This document shows positions 1-7,572 of a DNA stretch of 17,674 bases, one piece after another; positions within the stretch are counted from its first letter, which is position 1; the number at the start of each line of letters is the position of its first letter. The position numbers and the translations under genes were made by a program. The notes beneath the pieces were generated by a model. That model searched no databases and had not been told where the DNA came from. It saw nothing but the letters and a program-made list of their open reading frames with translations. The DNA comes from Bacteroidales bacterium (lineage in GTDB: Bacteria; Bacteroidota; Bacteroidia; Bacteroidales; F082), in contig JAFZXR010000045.1 of assembly GCA_017616675.1 (NCBI GenBank), positions 1 to 17,674 on the forward strand, given 5' to 3'.

Positions 1-2
1 CA

Positions 3-641
3 CCATCGATGCGTCAGCCTGAATTCCTGCAAAACGTGTACTTCCTTCCTGAGGAAGTGATCACCGAGGACACCACACCCGAGAAGTTCATCCAAAAAAT
101 CGGATGCTTCTACCCTCGCTACGACTTCGGTCTATTTAACAAACTCATGGGCGAACTTGAAGTCGACCTCTCAAAGAAATTCAATGAGCTCTCGCACGGA
201 CAGAAGAAGAAAGCCCTGTTAGCATGCGCACTTTCGCTGCAGACCGACTATCTCTTCCTCGACGAGCCGACCAACGGCCTCGACATCCCTTCGAAAGCCC
301 TGTTCCGCAAGGTGATTTCGCAATATTGCAGCGATGCCACCACCGTCATCATCTCGACACACCAGGTGAAAGACGTCGAGAACCTCATCGACCCTATCAT
401 CATCCTCGACCGCGACGACGTGCTTCTGAAAGCCAGCTTCGCCGAGATCACCAAGAAACTCTACTTCGAATACGGTCCTGAGAGACTGCAGAACGCCTAC
501 TACACCGAGATGCTGCCGGGCGGCTACATCAACGTGATGCCTAACGAGGACGGGCTCGAGAGCAACATCAACATCGAGGCGCTGTTCAATGCGGTAATGA
601 AAAATAAAGAAACCATCAAAAACTTAATGCAAAATGAATAA
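3..641 (+). CDS. ABC transporter ATP-binding protein, 5' end outside window
   Basis: ATPase subunit of an ABC transporter, acting at the inner face of the cytoplasmic membrane with the membrane protein encoded next. The frame is open to the window edge and the Walker A segment is missing, so the ATG at position 9 is internal and the true start lies upstream. Numbering from that ATG: a Q-loop-like FLPEE at 12-16 (Glu where Gln is usual), ABC signature LSHGQ at 61-65, Walker B YLFLDEP at 81-87, D-loop GLD at 90-92 and H-loop STH at 116-118. The sequence resembles YtrB/CcmA-type exporter ATPases. It overlaps the next start codon by eight bases (ATGAATAA), which suggests translational coupling. 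The substrate cannot be told from sequence; exporters paired with YtrA-type regulators are often linked to cell-envelope stress. Confidence 0.93.
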   Translation, partial: PSMRQPEFLQNVYFLPEEVITEDTTPEKFIQKIGCFYPRYDFGLFNKLMGELEVDLSKKFNELSHGQKKKALLACALSLQTDYLFLDEPTNGLDIPSKALFRKVISQYCSDATTVIISTHQVKDVENLIDPIIILDRDDVLLKASFAEITKKLYFEYGPERLQNAYYTEMLPGGYINVMPNEDGLESNINIEALFNAVMKNKETIKNLMQNE

Positions 642-1488
642 CACATTGAATATCAATCGTTTCGGTAAAGTCCTCAAGCACGACGGATTGAATTTCTTCC
701 CGAAACTCATATTGACATTGGCAATTTTATGGGCCATCCCGGTGATAGTTTACCTGTTTGCAGCTCTCATGCCGACTAATGATACGAAAGACGCTTTTGA
801 TGCTATGTCAAGAATCGATCTCATCTCAACGCTTACGAGCATCGCATTAATCATAGCACCGGCAAGACTTTACAGACACTGCAACGACTCGCGCAAAGGC
901 ATCGGCTACGCCATGTTGCCGGCCTCGACACTCGAGAAGTTCCTCAGCATGGTGTTCTACTGCGTCGTCGTCACACCTATTATATATGTGGCCGGAGCAC
1001 TCGCCATCGACAGCATTCTCGCCCTCTTCCAAGGACCATACGAAGGCTTCGCTGCAGCGTATTATTTCGACAGATATGCAAAGCTCGATGCTATCTTTAC
1101 AAATGACAACGCAATGTTGGATGCATCATTGCTGATATTCTTCAAGAGCATTTCACCTACCTTCATGATAGCTTTAAGTATGCTTGGCACTTTGACGATT
1201 TCTTCAATCTTCATGTTTGGAAATATGATCTTCAAAAAACGCAAGACCGGCAAGATGCTTGGCATTCTTATTCTTCTGTTCATAATTTTCATGATTGTTA
1301 TCATCAATTTGGTTGCAAATAATGAAGCTCTTGCCAATTATTTCAATCAGATGAATGAGGAGAATATGGCAGAATTCATCAAACACTTTACATTTATTGC
1401 AATGAACGTCGGATTCTATACTGAAATCATCATTTCCGCTTTGATGCTTTTCGGCGTTTACCGCAAGATTAAAACACAAAAATACTAA
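634..1488 (+). CDS. ABC transporter membrane protein, six predicted helices
   Basis: Probable permease partner of the ATPase encoded just upstream. The 284 residues hold about six hydrophobic segments, near 24-46, 62-79, 104-130, 173-199, 207-227 and 251-275, with a basic stretch KKRKTGK at 201-207 between helices four and five. I recognise no specific family motif; the role rests on gene order and topology. The start codon lies inside the last codons of the ATPase gene, and two tandem stop codons (TAA TAA) end the gene six bases before the GntR start. The 3' half is visibly richer in A and T than the flanking genes, common for genes of hydrophobic proteins and not by itself evidence of transfer. 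Confidence 0.8.
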   Translation: MNNTLNINRFGKVLKHDGLNFFPKLILTLAILWAIPVIVYLFAALMPTNDTKDAFDAMSRIDLISTLTSIALIIAPARLYRHCNDSRKGIGYAMLPASTLEKFLSMVFYCVVVTPIIYVAGALAIDSILALFQGPYEGFAAAYYFDRYAKLDAIFTNDNAMLDASLLIFFKSISPTFMIALSMLGTLTISSIFMFGNMIFKKRKTGKMLGILILLFIIFMIVIINLVANNEALANYFNQMNEENMAEFIKHFTFIAMNVGFYTEIIISALMLFGVYRKIKTQKY

Positions 1489-1494
1489 TAAACT

Positions 1495-1857
1495 ATGGAT
1501 TTTAACGGACATAAACCGATATATCTGCAAATCTACGACCACGTGTGTGAACGCATACTCAGCGGTGAGTTTCGCAGCGGCGACCGTGTGATGTCGGTGC
1601 GCGAGCTCGGCGTCGACCTGGGAGTGAACCCCAACACGGTGATGCGCGCCTTTGAGCGACTGCAGATGAAAGAAATCATCGCCACCAAGCGCGGAATAGG
1701 ATTCTACGTGTGCGATGACGCGAAAGAGAAGATTCTTTCGGAACAGAAAAAAGAGTTTTTAGAGACTGAAGTACCTGAATTCCTGAAAAAGATGGAATTG
1801 TACGGGATAACTATTGAAGAAGTGATGAATATGTTCTCACTACGTTCGAAAATGTGA
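1495..1857 (+). CDS. GntR-family transcriptional regulator, YtrA type
   Basis: Short DNA-binding regulator of 120 residues. It has an N-terminal GntR winged helix (about residues 8-72, recognition region around SVRELGVDLGVNPNTV at 34-49) followed by a C-terminal tail of about 48 residues that is too small for a ligand-binding domain. That size and the wing sequence TKRGIGFYV at 64-72 are typical of the YtrA subfamily, whose members usually repress their own ABC-exporter operon. Here the regulator is the last gene of the operon, six bases after the permease, so autoregulation is a reasonable inference; its operator would lie upstream of the window. The stop codon is the TGA of AATGTGA, the first linker of the hairpin array that follows. 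Confidence 0.93.
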   Translation: MDFNGHKPIYLQIYDHVCERILSGEFRSGDRVMSVRELGVDLGVNPNTVMRAFERLQMKEIIATKRGIGFYVCDDAKEKILSEQKKEFLETEVPEFLKKMELYGITIEEVMNMFSLRSKM

Positions 1858-1974
1858 GAAATGTGCTGCTTCGCAGAATGTGTGGGCTTCGCCCATTGCG
1901 CAAAGCGCACACATTCGCCGAAGGCGCAAATTGGAGCGAAGCGACCATATTACGACCGAAGGGAGTATCACATT
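1851..1974. repeat. Array of short hairpins with AATGTG/CACATT linkers (array 1)
   Basis: This element fills most of the 160-base gap between the GntR gene and the M16 peptidase gene. Reading on the plus strand: linker AATGTG (1851-1856); linker AATGTG (1860-1865) and hairpin CTGC-TTC-GCAG (1866-1876); linker AATGTG (1877-1882) and hairpin TGGGC-TTC-GCCCA (1883-1895); hairpin TGCGC-AAA-GCGCA (1897-1909) and linker CACATT (1910-1915); hairpin CGCC-GAA-GGCG (1916-1926) and linker CAAATT (1927-1932); imperfect hairpin around GCGAAGC (1933-1945) and linker CATATT (1946-1951); imperfect hairpin around CCGAAGG (1951-1967) and linker CACATT (1969-1974). Linker orientation flips after the second full hairpin and loops change from TTC to GAA accordingly. 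No U-tract of an intrinsic terminator follows a stem. A 3'-end or terminator-like role is inferred from position only. Confidence 0.85.
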
Positions 1975-1984
1975 AAAAATTTTG

Positions 1985-1993
1985 TATCTTTGC
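1985..1993 (+). promoter_or_regulatory. Bacteroidetes-type -7 box for the M16 gene
   Basis: TATCTTTGC is an exact match to the Bacteroidetes sigma-factor -7 consensus TAnnTTTG and ends 24 bases before the ATG at 2018. The expected transcript start, a few bases downstream, gives a leader of about 20 bases. No convincing TTG at the -33 position was seen. The box begins eleven bases after the last linker of hairpin array 1. Confidence 0.75.
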
Positions 1994-2017
1994 AAAAATA
2001 TTGAAATTTTATATCAA

Positions 2018-4873
2018 ATGAAAAGATTATTATTAGCATTAGTAATCATCCTGAGTGTCAATGTGTTGAATGCTCAGGTGAAGGTCAAGACAACGAAGCT
2101 TGACAACGGATTGAAAGTGGTGTTGTGCGAAGACCACAGCTCACCAAAGGTTTTCGGCGCCGTGTATGTGCATGCCGGAAGTAAGAACGACCCGCTCGAA
2201 GCCACAGGTATGGCTCACTATTTCGAGCATATCATGTTCAAAGGCACCGATAAGATCGGAACCATCGACTGGAACGCCGAGAAGGTGTATCTCGACAGCA
2301 TCGACATCATGTACGACAAGCTGCACGAGACTGCCGACCTCGACGAGCGCACCGCTATCCAGCAGAAAATCAATGAGTTATCGCTCGCATCGACCGACTA
2401 CGCCATCCCTAATGAAGTCGACGTGATTCTCACCAAGATGGGCGGCACAGGTCTGAACGCAGGCACGGCTTACGACCAGACGATGTATTTCAACGCCTTC
2501 CCTTCCAACCAGCTTGGCAAGTGGATGGACGTGTATGCCGAGCGCTTCCGCTACCCGGTGTTCCGTCTGTTCCAGAGCGAGCTTGAGACCGTCTACGAGG
2601 AGAAAAACATGTACGGCGACGAGCCAATAGAGGCCTTCAAAGAATATTTCTTCAAAGAGATCTTCGGCGAACATCCTTACGGCCGTCCGATCATCGGTCT
2701 CACCGAGCATCTGAAGAACCCGCAGACATCGAAGATGCGTGAATTTTTCAACACTTATTACGTGGCCAACAACATGACTCTCATACTCGTCGGCGATATC
2801 AACATCGAGGAAGCCGAGAAGATGTCAGCCGAGAAATTCGGCAACTGGCGCAGCGGCGAGATTCCGGCTCAGCCTGAGTTTACCTTGCCTACATTCGACG
2901 GCCCGACAGTCAGAGAGGTGCGCCTGACACCTGTGAGAATGGGCGTTTTGGCATGGAAAGGCGTCAAGGTTTCCGACCCTGACTATCTGCCACTTAGCAT
3001 CGCATGCAGTATCTTCAGCAACGGCGAGACAGGTCTCATGGACAAGGACATGCTCGACGGCAACATCATGTTGGCTGCGTTGATGCCTCTCTCACTTGAA
3101 GACTACGGCGCAAATATCGTCTTGTACGTACCGAAACTCATCGGACAGTCGCATGAGGACGCAGAAAGCTACATCATGGCCAGCTTGGACAAGCTGAAAA
3201 AAGGTGAGTTCAGCGACGACCTCTTTGAGGCTATTCGCGTAGAGACATTGAAGGATCGTGAGAAGGAACTTGAGAGTATCTCTTCATTGTCGAACCTCTT
3301 CCTCGAGCTCGAGCAGCGCGGCATGACTTACGACGAATATCTCGCTGAGACTGAACGCATTAAGACCATCACGAAAGATGAAATCGTTGCTATTGCAAAC
3401 AAATATTTCGACAACAACTACCTCGACATCCGCTCGAAGATGGGATTCCCTGAGAAGGATAAGGTCGACAAGCCGAACTGGAAACCTATCGAGGCTAAGA
3501 ACACCGATGCCAAGTCGGATTTCGCCAAGATGATAGAGGCCGAAGAAGTCCCTGCAGTCACCCCGCAGGTCATCGACTTCAAGGAAGACGTGAAGATTGA
3601 CAAGATAAACGATTGTTACACAATGATTTCTACAAAGAATCCTTATAATGACATCTTCAGCTTGACAATCACTCACAACTACGGCACCATCGATAATCCG
3701 GATCTCAACCGTGCCATCAGCTATTTCGAGATGCAGGGCACCGAAAAGAGAAGCTTCGAGGAGTTAAGTCTTGAACTTCAGAAGCTTGGAGCAAGTATTT
3801 ATATAAGCGCCAGCCAGAGCACTACAAATGTCGTTATCGAAGGTTTCGAGAAGGATTTGGACCGCATCCTTGAGCTTTGCGAAGAGAAACTCTCGAATCC
3901 GGCCAACGATGAGAAAAAGATAAAGATTATCTACGATGGCGAAAAGATGGGCGAAGAAACGATGAAGGAAGACGCTTCGGAGTGGGCAGAGGCAGTGCGC
4001 CAGTATGCGTTATACGGTGAAAAATCGAGCTATCTCGTCGACACTCCGCTCAAACAATGGAAGAAACGCAGCGGAGAAGAGCTTTTGAATGAAGTAAAGA
4101 CGGCTCTCAACTACAGCGGCGAGATCCTGTTCGTTGGTAACATCAACAACGAGAAGGTTATTGAAGCTTTGAAGAAACACAATCTCATCAAGGACGACGT
4201 CATCAAAGCCGAAAAGAAGTTTAAAGTCGAGCAGAAATACGACAACAACCAGGTGTTTTTCGCTCACAACAAGAAGTTCCGCCAGAGCAACATCTACTTC
4301 TATGTGCCAAGTGAGACTCTCGACCAGAAGGACAAAGCCATCTGCCAGGTATTCAACAAATACTTCGGTACCGACATGTATTCGATTGTGTTCCAAGAGG
4401 TTAGAGAATTCCGTTCGTTGGGTTACACAGCCTACGCCTACTTCTCGTACGACTACCTCAACCGCAAGCCGGGCAACCTGTTCGCATATCTCGGAACGCA
4501 GTCAGACAAGACCAACGAAGGCGTCGATGTGCTGCACGGCCTCATCACCGACATGCCTGAGAGAATGGAGAAATTCAACGCTTCGAAAGACGCTCTGATT
4601 ATGTCGCGCGCCTCAGATTACGTTGGATTCCGTAACATCCCGAGCACCGTCAGCTCATGGCTCGAGCAGGGTTACAACCATGACCCGAGAAAGGAAACGA
4701 CAGACATCATCAAGAAGACTGAATACAAAGACGTTTACGACTTCTATCAGCGCAACGTCGCCAACCGTCCGGTCGTCATCATGATGTCGGGAAACAAGAA
4801 ACAGTTCGACCTGAAGGCTCTCGGAAAATACGGAGAGGTGAAGGAACTGAAATATAAGGAAATTTTCAAATAA
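2018..4873 (+). CDS. Secreted M16 (pitrilysin-family) zinc metallopeptidase, two-domain form
   Basis: Zinc protease of the M16 family, 951 residues, probably exported to the periplasm or cell surface. I chose the ATG at 2018 because it opens a clean signal peptide (MKRLLLALVIILSVNVLNAQ) and lies just after a -7 box; the frame is open back to 1880, but that part only translates the hairpin array. The inverted zinc motif HYFEH is at residues 67-71, and the distal zinc-ligand glutamate is in TVYEEKN at 191-197, most likely E195. The gap between them is longer than the 74-76 residues of classic members because of an insertion near 83-135. The C-terminal half is a second M16 repeat without HxxEH but with the family segment REFRSLGYTAY around 795-806. 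The domain pair would form the usual clam-shell peptidase. The stop TAA overlaps the first linker of array 2. Confidence 0.93.
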   Translation: MKRLLLALVIILSVNVLNAQVKVKTTKLDNGLKVVLCEDHSSPKVFGAVYVHAGSKNDPLEATGMAHYFEHIMFKGTDKIGTIDWNAEKVYLDSIDIMYDKLHETADLDERTAIQQKINELSLASTDYAIPNEVDVILTKMGGTGLNAGTAYDQTMYFNAFPSNQLGKWMDVYAERFRYPVFRLFQSELETVYEEKNMYGDEPIEAFKEYFFKEIFGEHPYGRPIIGLTEHLKNPQTSKMREFFNTYYVANNMTLILVGDINIEEAEKMSAEKFGNWRSGEIPAQPEFTLPTFDGPTVREVRLTPVRMGVLAWKGVKVSDPDYLPLSIACSIFSNGETGLMDKDMLDGNIMLAALMPLSLEDYGANIVLYVPKLIGQSHEDAESYIMASLDKLKKGEFSDDLFEAIRVETLKDREKELESISSLSNLFLELEQRGMTYDEYLAETERIKTITKDEIVAIANKYFDNNYLDIRSKMGFPEKDKVDKPNWKPIEAKNTDAKSDFAKMIEAEEVPAVTPQVIDFKEDVKIDKINDCYTMISTKNPYNDIFSLTITHNYGTIDNPDLNRAISYFEMQGTEKRSFEELSLELQKLGASIYISASQSTTNVVIEGFEKDLDRILELCEEKLSNPANDEKKIKIIYDGEKMGEETMKEDASEWAEAVRQYALYGEKSSYLVDTPLKQWKKRSGEELLNEVKTALNYSGEILFVGNINNEKVIEALKKHNLIKDDVIKAEKKFKVEQKYDNNQVFFAHNKKFRQSNIYFYVPSETLDQKDKAICQVFNKYFGTDMYSIVFQEVREFRSLGYTAYAYFSYDYLNRKPGNLFAYLGTQSDKTNEGVDVLHGLITDMPERMEKFNASKDALIMSRASDYVGFRNIPSTVSSWLEQGYNHDPRKETTDIIKKTEYKDVYDFYQRNVANRPVVIMMSGNKKQFDLKALGKYGEVKELKYKEIFK

Positions 4874-5003
4874 TGTGCAGCCTAACGGCTGAATGTGCAG
4901 GCTTTGCCTGAATGTGGCTCCCTTCGGTCACATTTGGGCGAAGCCCTCACATTTTGCGAAGCAACACATTCTGCGTCAGCAGCACATTAGCCGCTCCGCG
5001 GCT
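4872..5003. repeat. Array of short hairpins with AATGTG/CACATT linkers (array 2)
   Basis: It lies between the convergent M16 and recN genes and reaches into recN. Plus strand: AATGTG (4872-4877) and CAGCC-TAAC-GGCTG (4878-4891); AATGTG (4892-4897) and CAGGC-TTT-GCCTG (4898-4910); AATGTG (4911-4916), a CTCCCTTCGG core (4918-4927) and CACATT (4929-4934), which together form one larger palindrome at the flip point; GGGC-GAA-GCCC (4936-4946) and CACATT (4948-4953); TTGC-GAA-GCAA (4954-4964) and CACATT (4965-4970); CTGC-GTCA-GCAG (4971-4982) and CACATT (4983-4988); AGCCGC-TCC-GCGGCT (4989-5003). All seven linkers are exact. Every stem except the pivot pairs perfectly although the stem sequences differ. 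Modules CTGC..GCAG, GGGC..GCCC and CTCCCTTCGGTC recur from array 1. Confidence 0.9.
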
Positions 5004-6649
5004 TTGATTGCTTCGGGGGTTATTTTATCGTTGGAAAGCATCTTTGCGATTTCCGTAACGCGCTCATCGTGAGACAGTTGTCTGATGCATGAGCGTGTTT
5101 TTTCGTTGTCTTCGTCTTTGTAAACGAAGAAATGGTTCTTGGCTTTCGACGCTATCTGCGGGAGATGCGTGATGGAGATGATCTGCAGGCTCTCCCCCAT
5201 TTTCTGCATTATATCGCCGAGTTTCGACGCCACCTCGCCTGACACGCCGGTGTCGATTTCGTCGAATATCAAGGTCGGGATGTAGGCGTTTTCCGATGCC
5301 ACAGCCTTGATAGCCAGCATCAAACGTGAGAGCTCACCGCCCGATGCCACGCGACTCATATCATCAGGAGCTATGCCTTTGTTGGCTGAGAACAGGAAAC
5401 GGACGCGATCTTTGCCAGTAATGGTAAACTTAGAGTTATCTGAGCTATTAGAGAACTCGGAGATTTCTATTTCAAAGATAGCATGCGGCATTTTCAACTG
5501 TCGCAAAATCTCAGTAACCGCTTTTTCAAACGAGATTTTAACTTTTTTACGCTTTGCCGAGAGATCGTCGGCGAGTTTTGTCAATTCTTTCTCACAATTC
5601 TTCAGCTGAAGCTCTTTTTTAGCTATCTCTTCGTCGATATTTTCGAAGGCGCCCATCTTTTGATGCAATTCTTCCCGAATCGCCAGCAAATCCTCATAGT
5701 TCTGAACATGATGTTTTAACATTAATCGTTGGATGAGATCGTATCTTTCCTGAATCTCATTCAACGAATCGGCGTCAAACTGGGTGCTGTCTTGCAGGTT
5801 GTCGAGGTCCTGCGCTATATCTTTTAATTCAATCTTTGTTGAATCGATTCTTTCGAGATATTGCTCAGCTTGAGGGAGATATCTTCTCAAATGATCAACT
5901 TTTGATTTCAAATCGTTGAGTTGATCCAAAATAGAGTACTCGGATTCGCTCAGAGTACTCAGAGATTGAGCCAAAAGCGTTTTCACCTCTTCGGCGTTCT
6001 CTAGAAGCTCCAATTTCTGACTAACCTCTTCATATTCACCTTCCTGGAGGTCGGCTTTGACAAATTCATCGAGTTGGAAAGCTAGATAGTCGTTTTCAGC
6101 CACGTTTTTCTGCGACATCTCGCGAAGGTTTTTCAATTCATTTCTTAAAGAAACAAAATTGCGATAAACTCTTTGATAATCAGCGAGTAAAGCATTATTA
6201 TCAGCTGCATCATCGACTATTTTAAGCTGGAAATCGGCGTTGGTCAGAAGCAGTGAGTCGTGTTGCGAATGGATGTCAACCAGTTGATTGCCAAGCTCTT
6301 TGAGCTGTTGGACGGTGACTGGAGTATCGTTGATGAAAGCCCTCGTTTTCTTAGTAGGCGTCAGCTCACGACGAAGTATCAGTTCATCTTCGAAATCCAA
6401 ATCATTTTCTTCAAAAAACGATTTAAAACGCTCATTATCAACGACAAACGTCGCCTCGACGGTACATTTCTTCGTCTCATCGAGCATTATGGAGGAATCG
6501 GAGCGGTCGCCCAAGACAAAGCCCAAGGCACCGAGCAAGATCGATTTTCCTGCGCCTGTCTCGCCTGTAATAACGCTAAAGCCATCATCAAAACTAATTG
6601 ACAATGAGTCGATTAGGGCGTAATTACCGATAGCGAGATGTTTTAACAC
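4976..6649 (-). CDS. recN: DNA repair protein RecN
   Basis: SMC-like ATPase for recombinational repair of double-strand breaks, 557 residues, the usual RecN length. The N-terminal half-domain has Walker A GETGAGKS at 29-36. A central coiled coil (about 150-390) follows. The C-terminal half carries the ABC signature SGGELSR (about 437-443) and Walker B with TLIFDEIDTGVSGEVA (from about residue 456). The start is GTG: it gives the family-typical beginning MLKHLAIGNYALID and lies three bases after the porD stop. The conserved core ends around EAIKAAERL; the last residues, MCC, and the TGA stop come from hairpin array 2, the stop sitting in the loop of one hairpin. Last gene of the long minus-strand series. 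Confidence 0.97.
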   Translation of the reverse strand: MLKHLAIGNYALIDSLSISFDDGFSVITGETGAGKSILLGALGFVLGDRSDSSIMLDETKKCTVEATFVVDNERFKSFFEENDLDFEDELILRRELTPTKKTRAFINDTPVTVQQLKELGNQLVDIHSQHDSLLLTNADFQLKIVDDAADNNALLADYQRVYRNFVSLRNELKNLREMSQKNVAENDYLAFQLDEFVKADLQEGEYEEVSQKLELLENAEEVKTLLAQSLSTLSESEYSILDQLNDLKSKVDHLRRYLPQAEQYLERIDSTKIELKDIAQDLDNLQDSTQFDADSLNEIQERYDLIQRLMLKHHVQNYEDLLAIREELHQKMGAFENIDEEIAKKELQLKNCEKELTKLADDLSAKRKKVKISFEKAVTEILRQLKMPHAIFEIEISEFSNSSDNSKFTITGKDRVRFLFSANKGIAPDDMSRVASGGELSRLMLAIKAVASENAYIPTLIFDEIDTGVSGEVASKLGDIMQKMGESLQIISITHLPQIASKAKNHFFVYKDEDNEKTRSCIRQLSHDERVTEIAKMLSNDKITPEAIKAAERLMCC

Positions 6650-6652
6650 GGC

Positions 6653-7567
6653 TTAGAATTTCTTTTTTGCGTTCAGCAATTCCTCGTATTCGTCGGAGTG
6701 TGTCGGGTCGAGTTCGCGTAGGAAGGTGACGACTTTGGTACGTTCCTGTTGAGGTCCTTCGGAGTAGACGTTCTTCCACTCGTCGCGTTTTGTGTCGTTG
6801 AGAATCTGGAAGTAATACAGGTTGGGCTTGCTGTTGTACACGGCTTTCACGCATTCGAGCGATTTTGTCATGGCAGCCCGGCCGTCATCGATTTTACCGT
6901 TGCCCATCACATCAAGGCCAAGTCTATGATACTCATACATAAACTGGCGAATTTGACGGTAGGCCGGGTTGGTGAAGTTTTCGAGCAGCCAGTAACGGTT
7001 TTTATAGCTGTCGAAGGCTTTCCAGCCCGCTTCAGTCGAGCTCTGGGCCTGTGTCACCACCTGTTCGGCCGCCTTATACATCTGTTCGCCGCCATAGAGT
7101 CCGAAGGTGTCGAAATACAAGCCGAGGCTGTAATAGGCGTAAAATGCCAGCAACGAGGTGAGGTTCGACAAAAACGCGTTCTCGTTGAAGTCGAGCGGCT
7201 GCGAGTCCATGTAGGTGAAGTTGAAGTCGTTGTCGACGTAGTTCAGCAACGGCGAGTTGTAGTTTGACTTATAAATCGGGCGGCGCAGAGCGATGTTCAG
7301 TTCGGCCGTGAAATGGTTCTCGACCTTATCTTTCATCACTATGACCATCGTCCCTTCGATACGTTCCTGCTCCTCAAACTTGATGCTCGTCCACACGCGG
7401 TTGTTCATGAAGTTGGTGACGGCTTCCTGAAGGGCGTCGTACACGCGCTGATCGGTACCCGACACCTGTTTGGTGTTGACAGTCACCGAGAAGTTAAACT
7501 CCTGAGCGTGCAGTCGTGGCGTCAAGAAACACAGCAAAAACAATATCGGAAGGATTATTTTTTTCAT
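6653..7567 (-). CDS. porD: DUF4835 family protein, PorD-like type IX secretion component
   Basis: Exported 304-residue protein of the DUF4835 family, which is confined to Bacteroidetes and is annotated in some members as the type IX secretion protein PorD. It begins with a signal peptide (MKKIILPILFLLCFLTPRLHAQ, here split as MKKIILPILFL and LCFLTPRLHAQ) followed by the family opening EFNFSVTVNTKQVSGTD. No catalytic motif is visible. The context is the conserved phylum order coaBC, porD, recN: it starts five bases after the coaBC stop and ends three bases before the recN start, so the three are probably co-transcribed. A role in type IX secretion is family knowledge of limited depth; the same strand also encodes an enzyme with a type IX sorting signal, so the system is expected in this organism. 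Confidence 0.82.
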   Translation of the reverse strand: MKKIILPILFLLCFLTPRLHAQEFNFSVTVNTKQVSGTDQRVYDALQEAVTNFMNNRVWTSIKFEEQERIEGTMVIVMKDKVENHFTAELNIALRRPIYKSNYNSPLLNYVDNDFNFTYMDSQPLDFNENAFLSNLTSLLAFYAYYSLGLYFDTFGLYGGEQMYKAAEQVVTQAQSSTEAGWKAFDSYKNRYWLLENFTNPAYRQIRQFMYEYHRLGLDVMGNGKIDDGRAAMTKSLECVKAVYNSKPNLYYFQILNDTKRDEWKNVYSEGPQQERTKVVTFLRELDPTHSDEYEELLNAKKKF

Positions 7568-7572
7568 AATGA

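Noticed and set aside
9..11. ATG at position 9 as the true start of the ABC ATPase
   Set aside because: Walker A is missing and the frame is open to the edge, so the gene is simply cut by the window.
1880..2017. N-terminal extension of the M16 frame by 46 codons
   Set aside because: It translates the hairpin array and the promoter box; the ATG at 2018 opens a proper signal peptide.
4872..5003. CRISPR array
   Set aside because: Constant parts are only six bases, units are about 17-20 bases, the variable parts are self-complementary, and linker orientation flips midway.
4872..5003. Ordinary bidirectional intrinsic terminator
   Set aside because: There are many small stems and no stem is followed by a run of T on either strand; termination cannot be excluded, but the structure is not the standard one.
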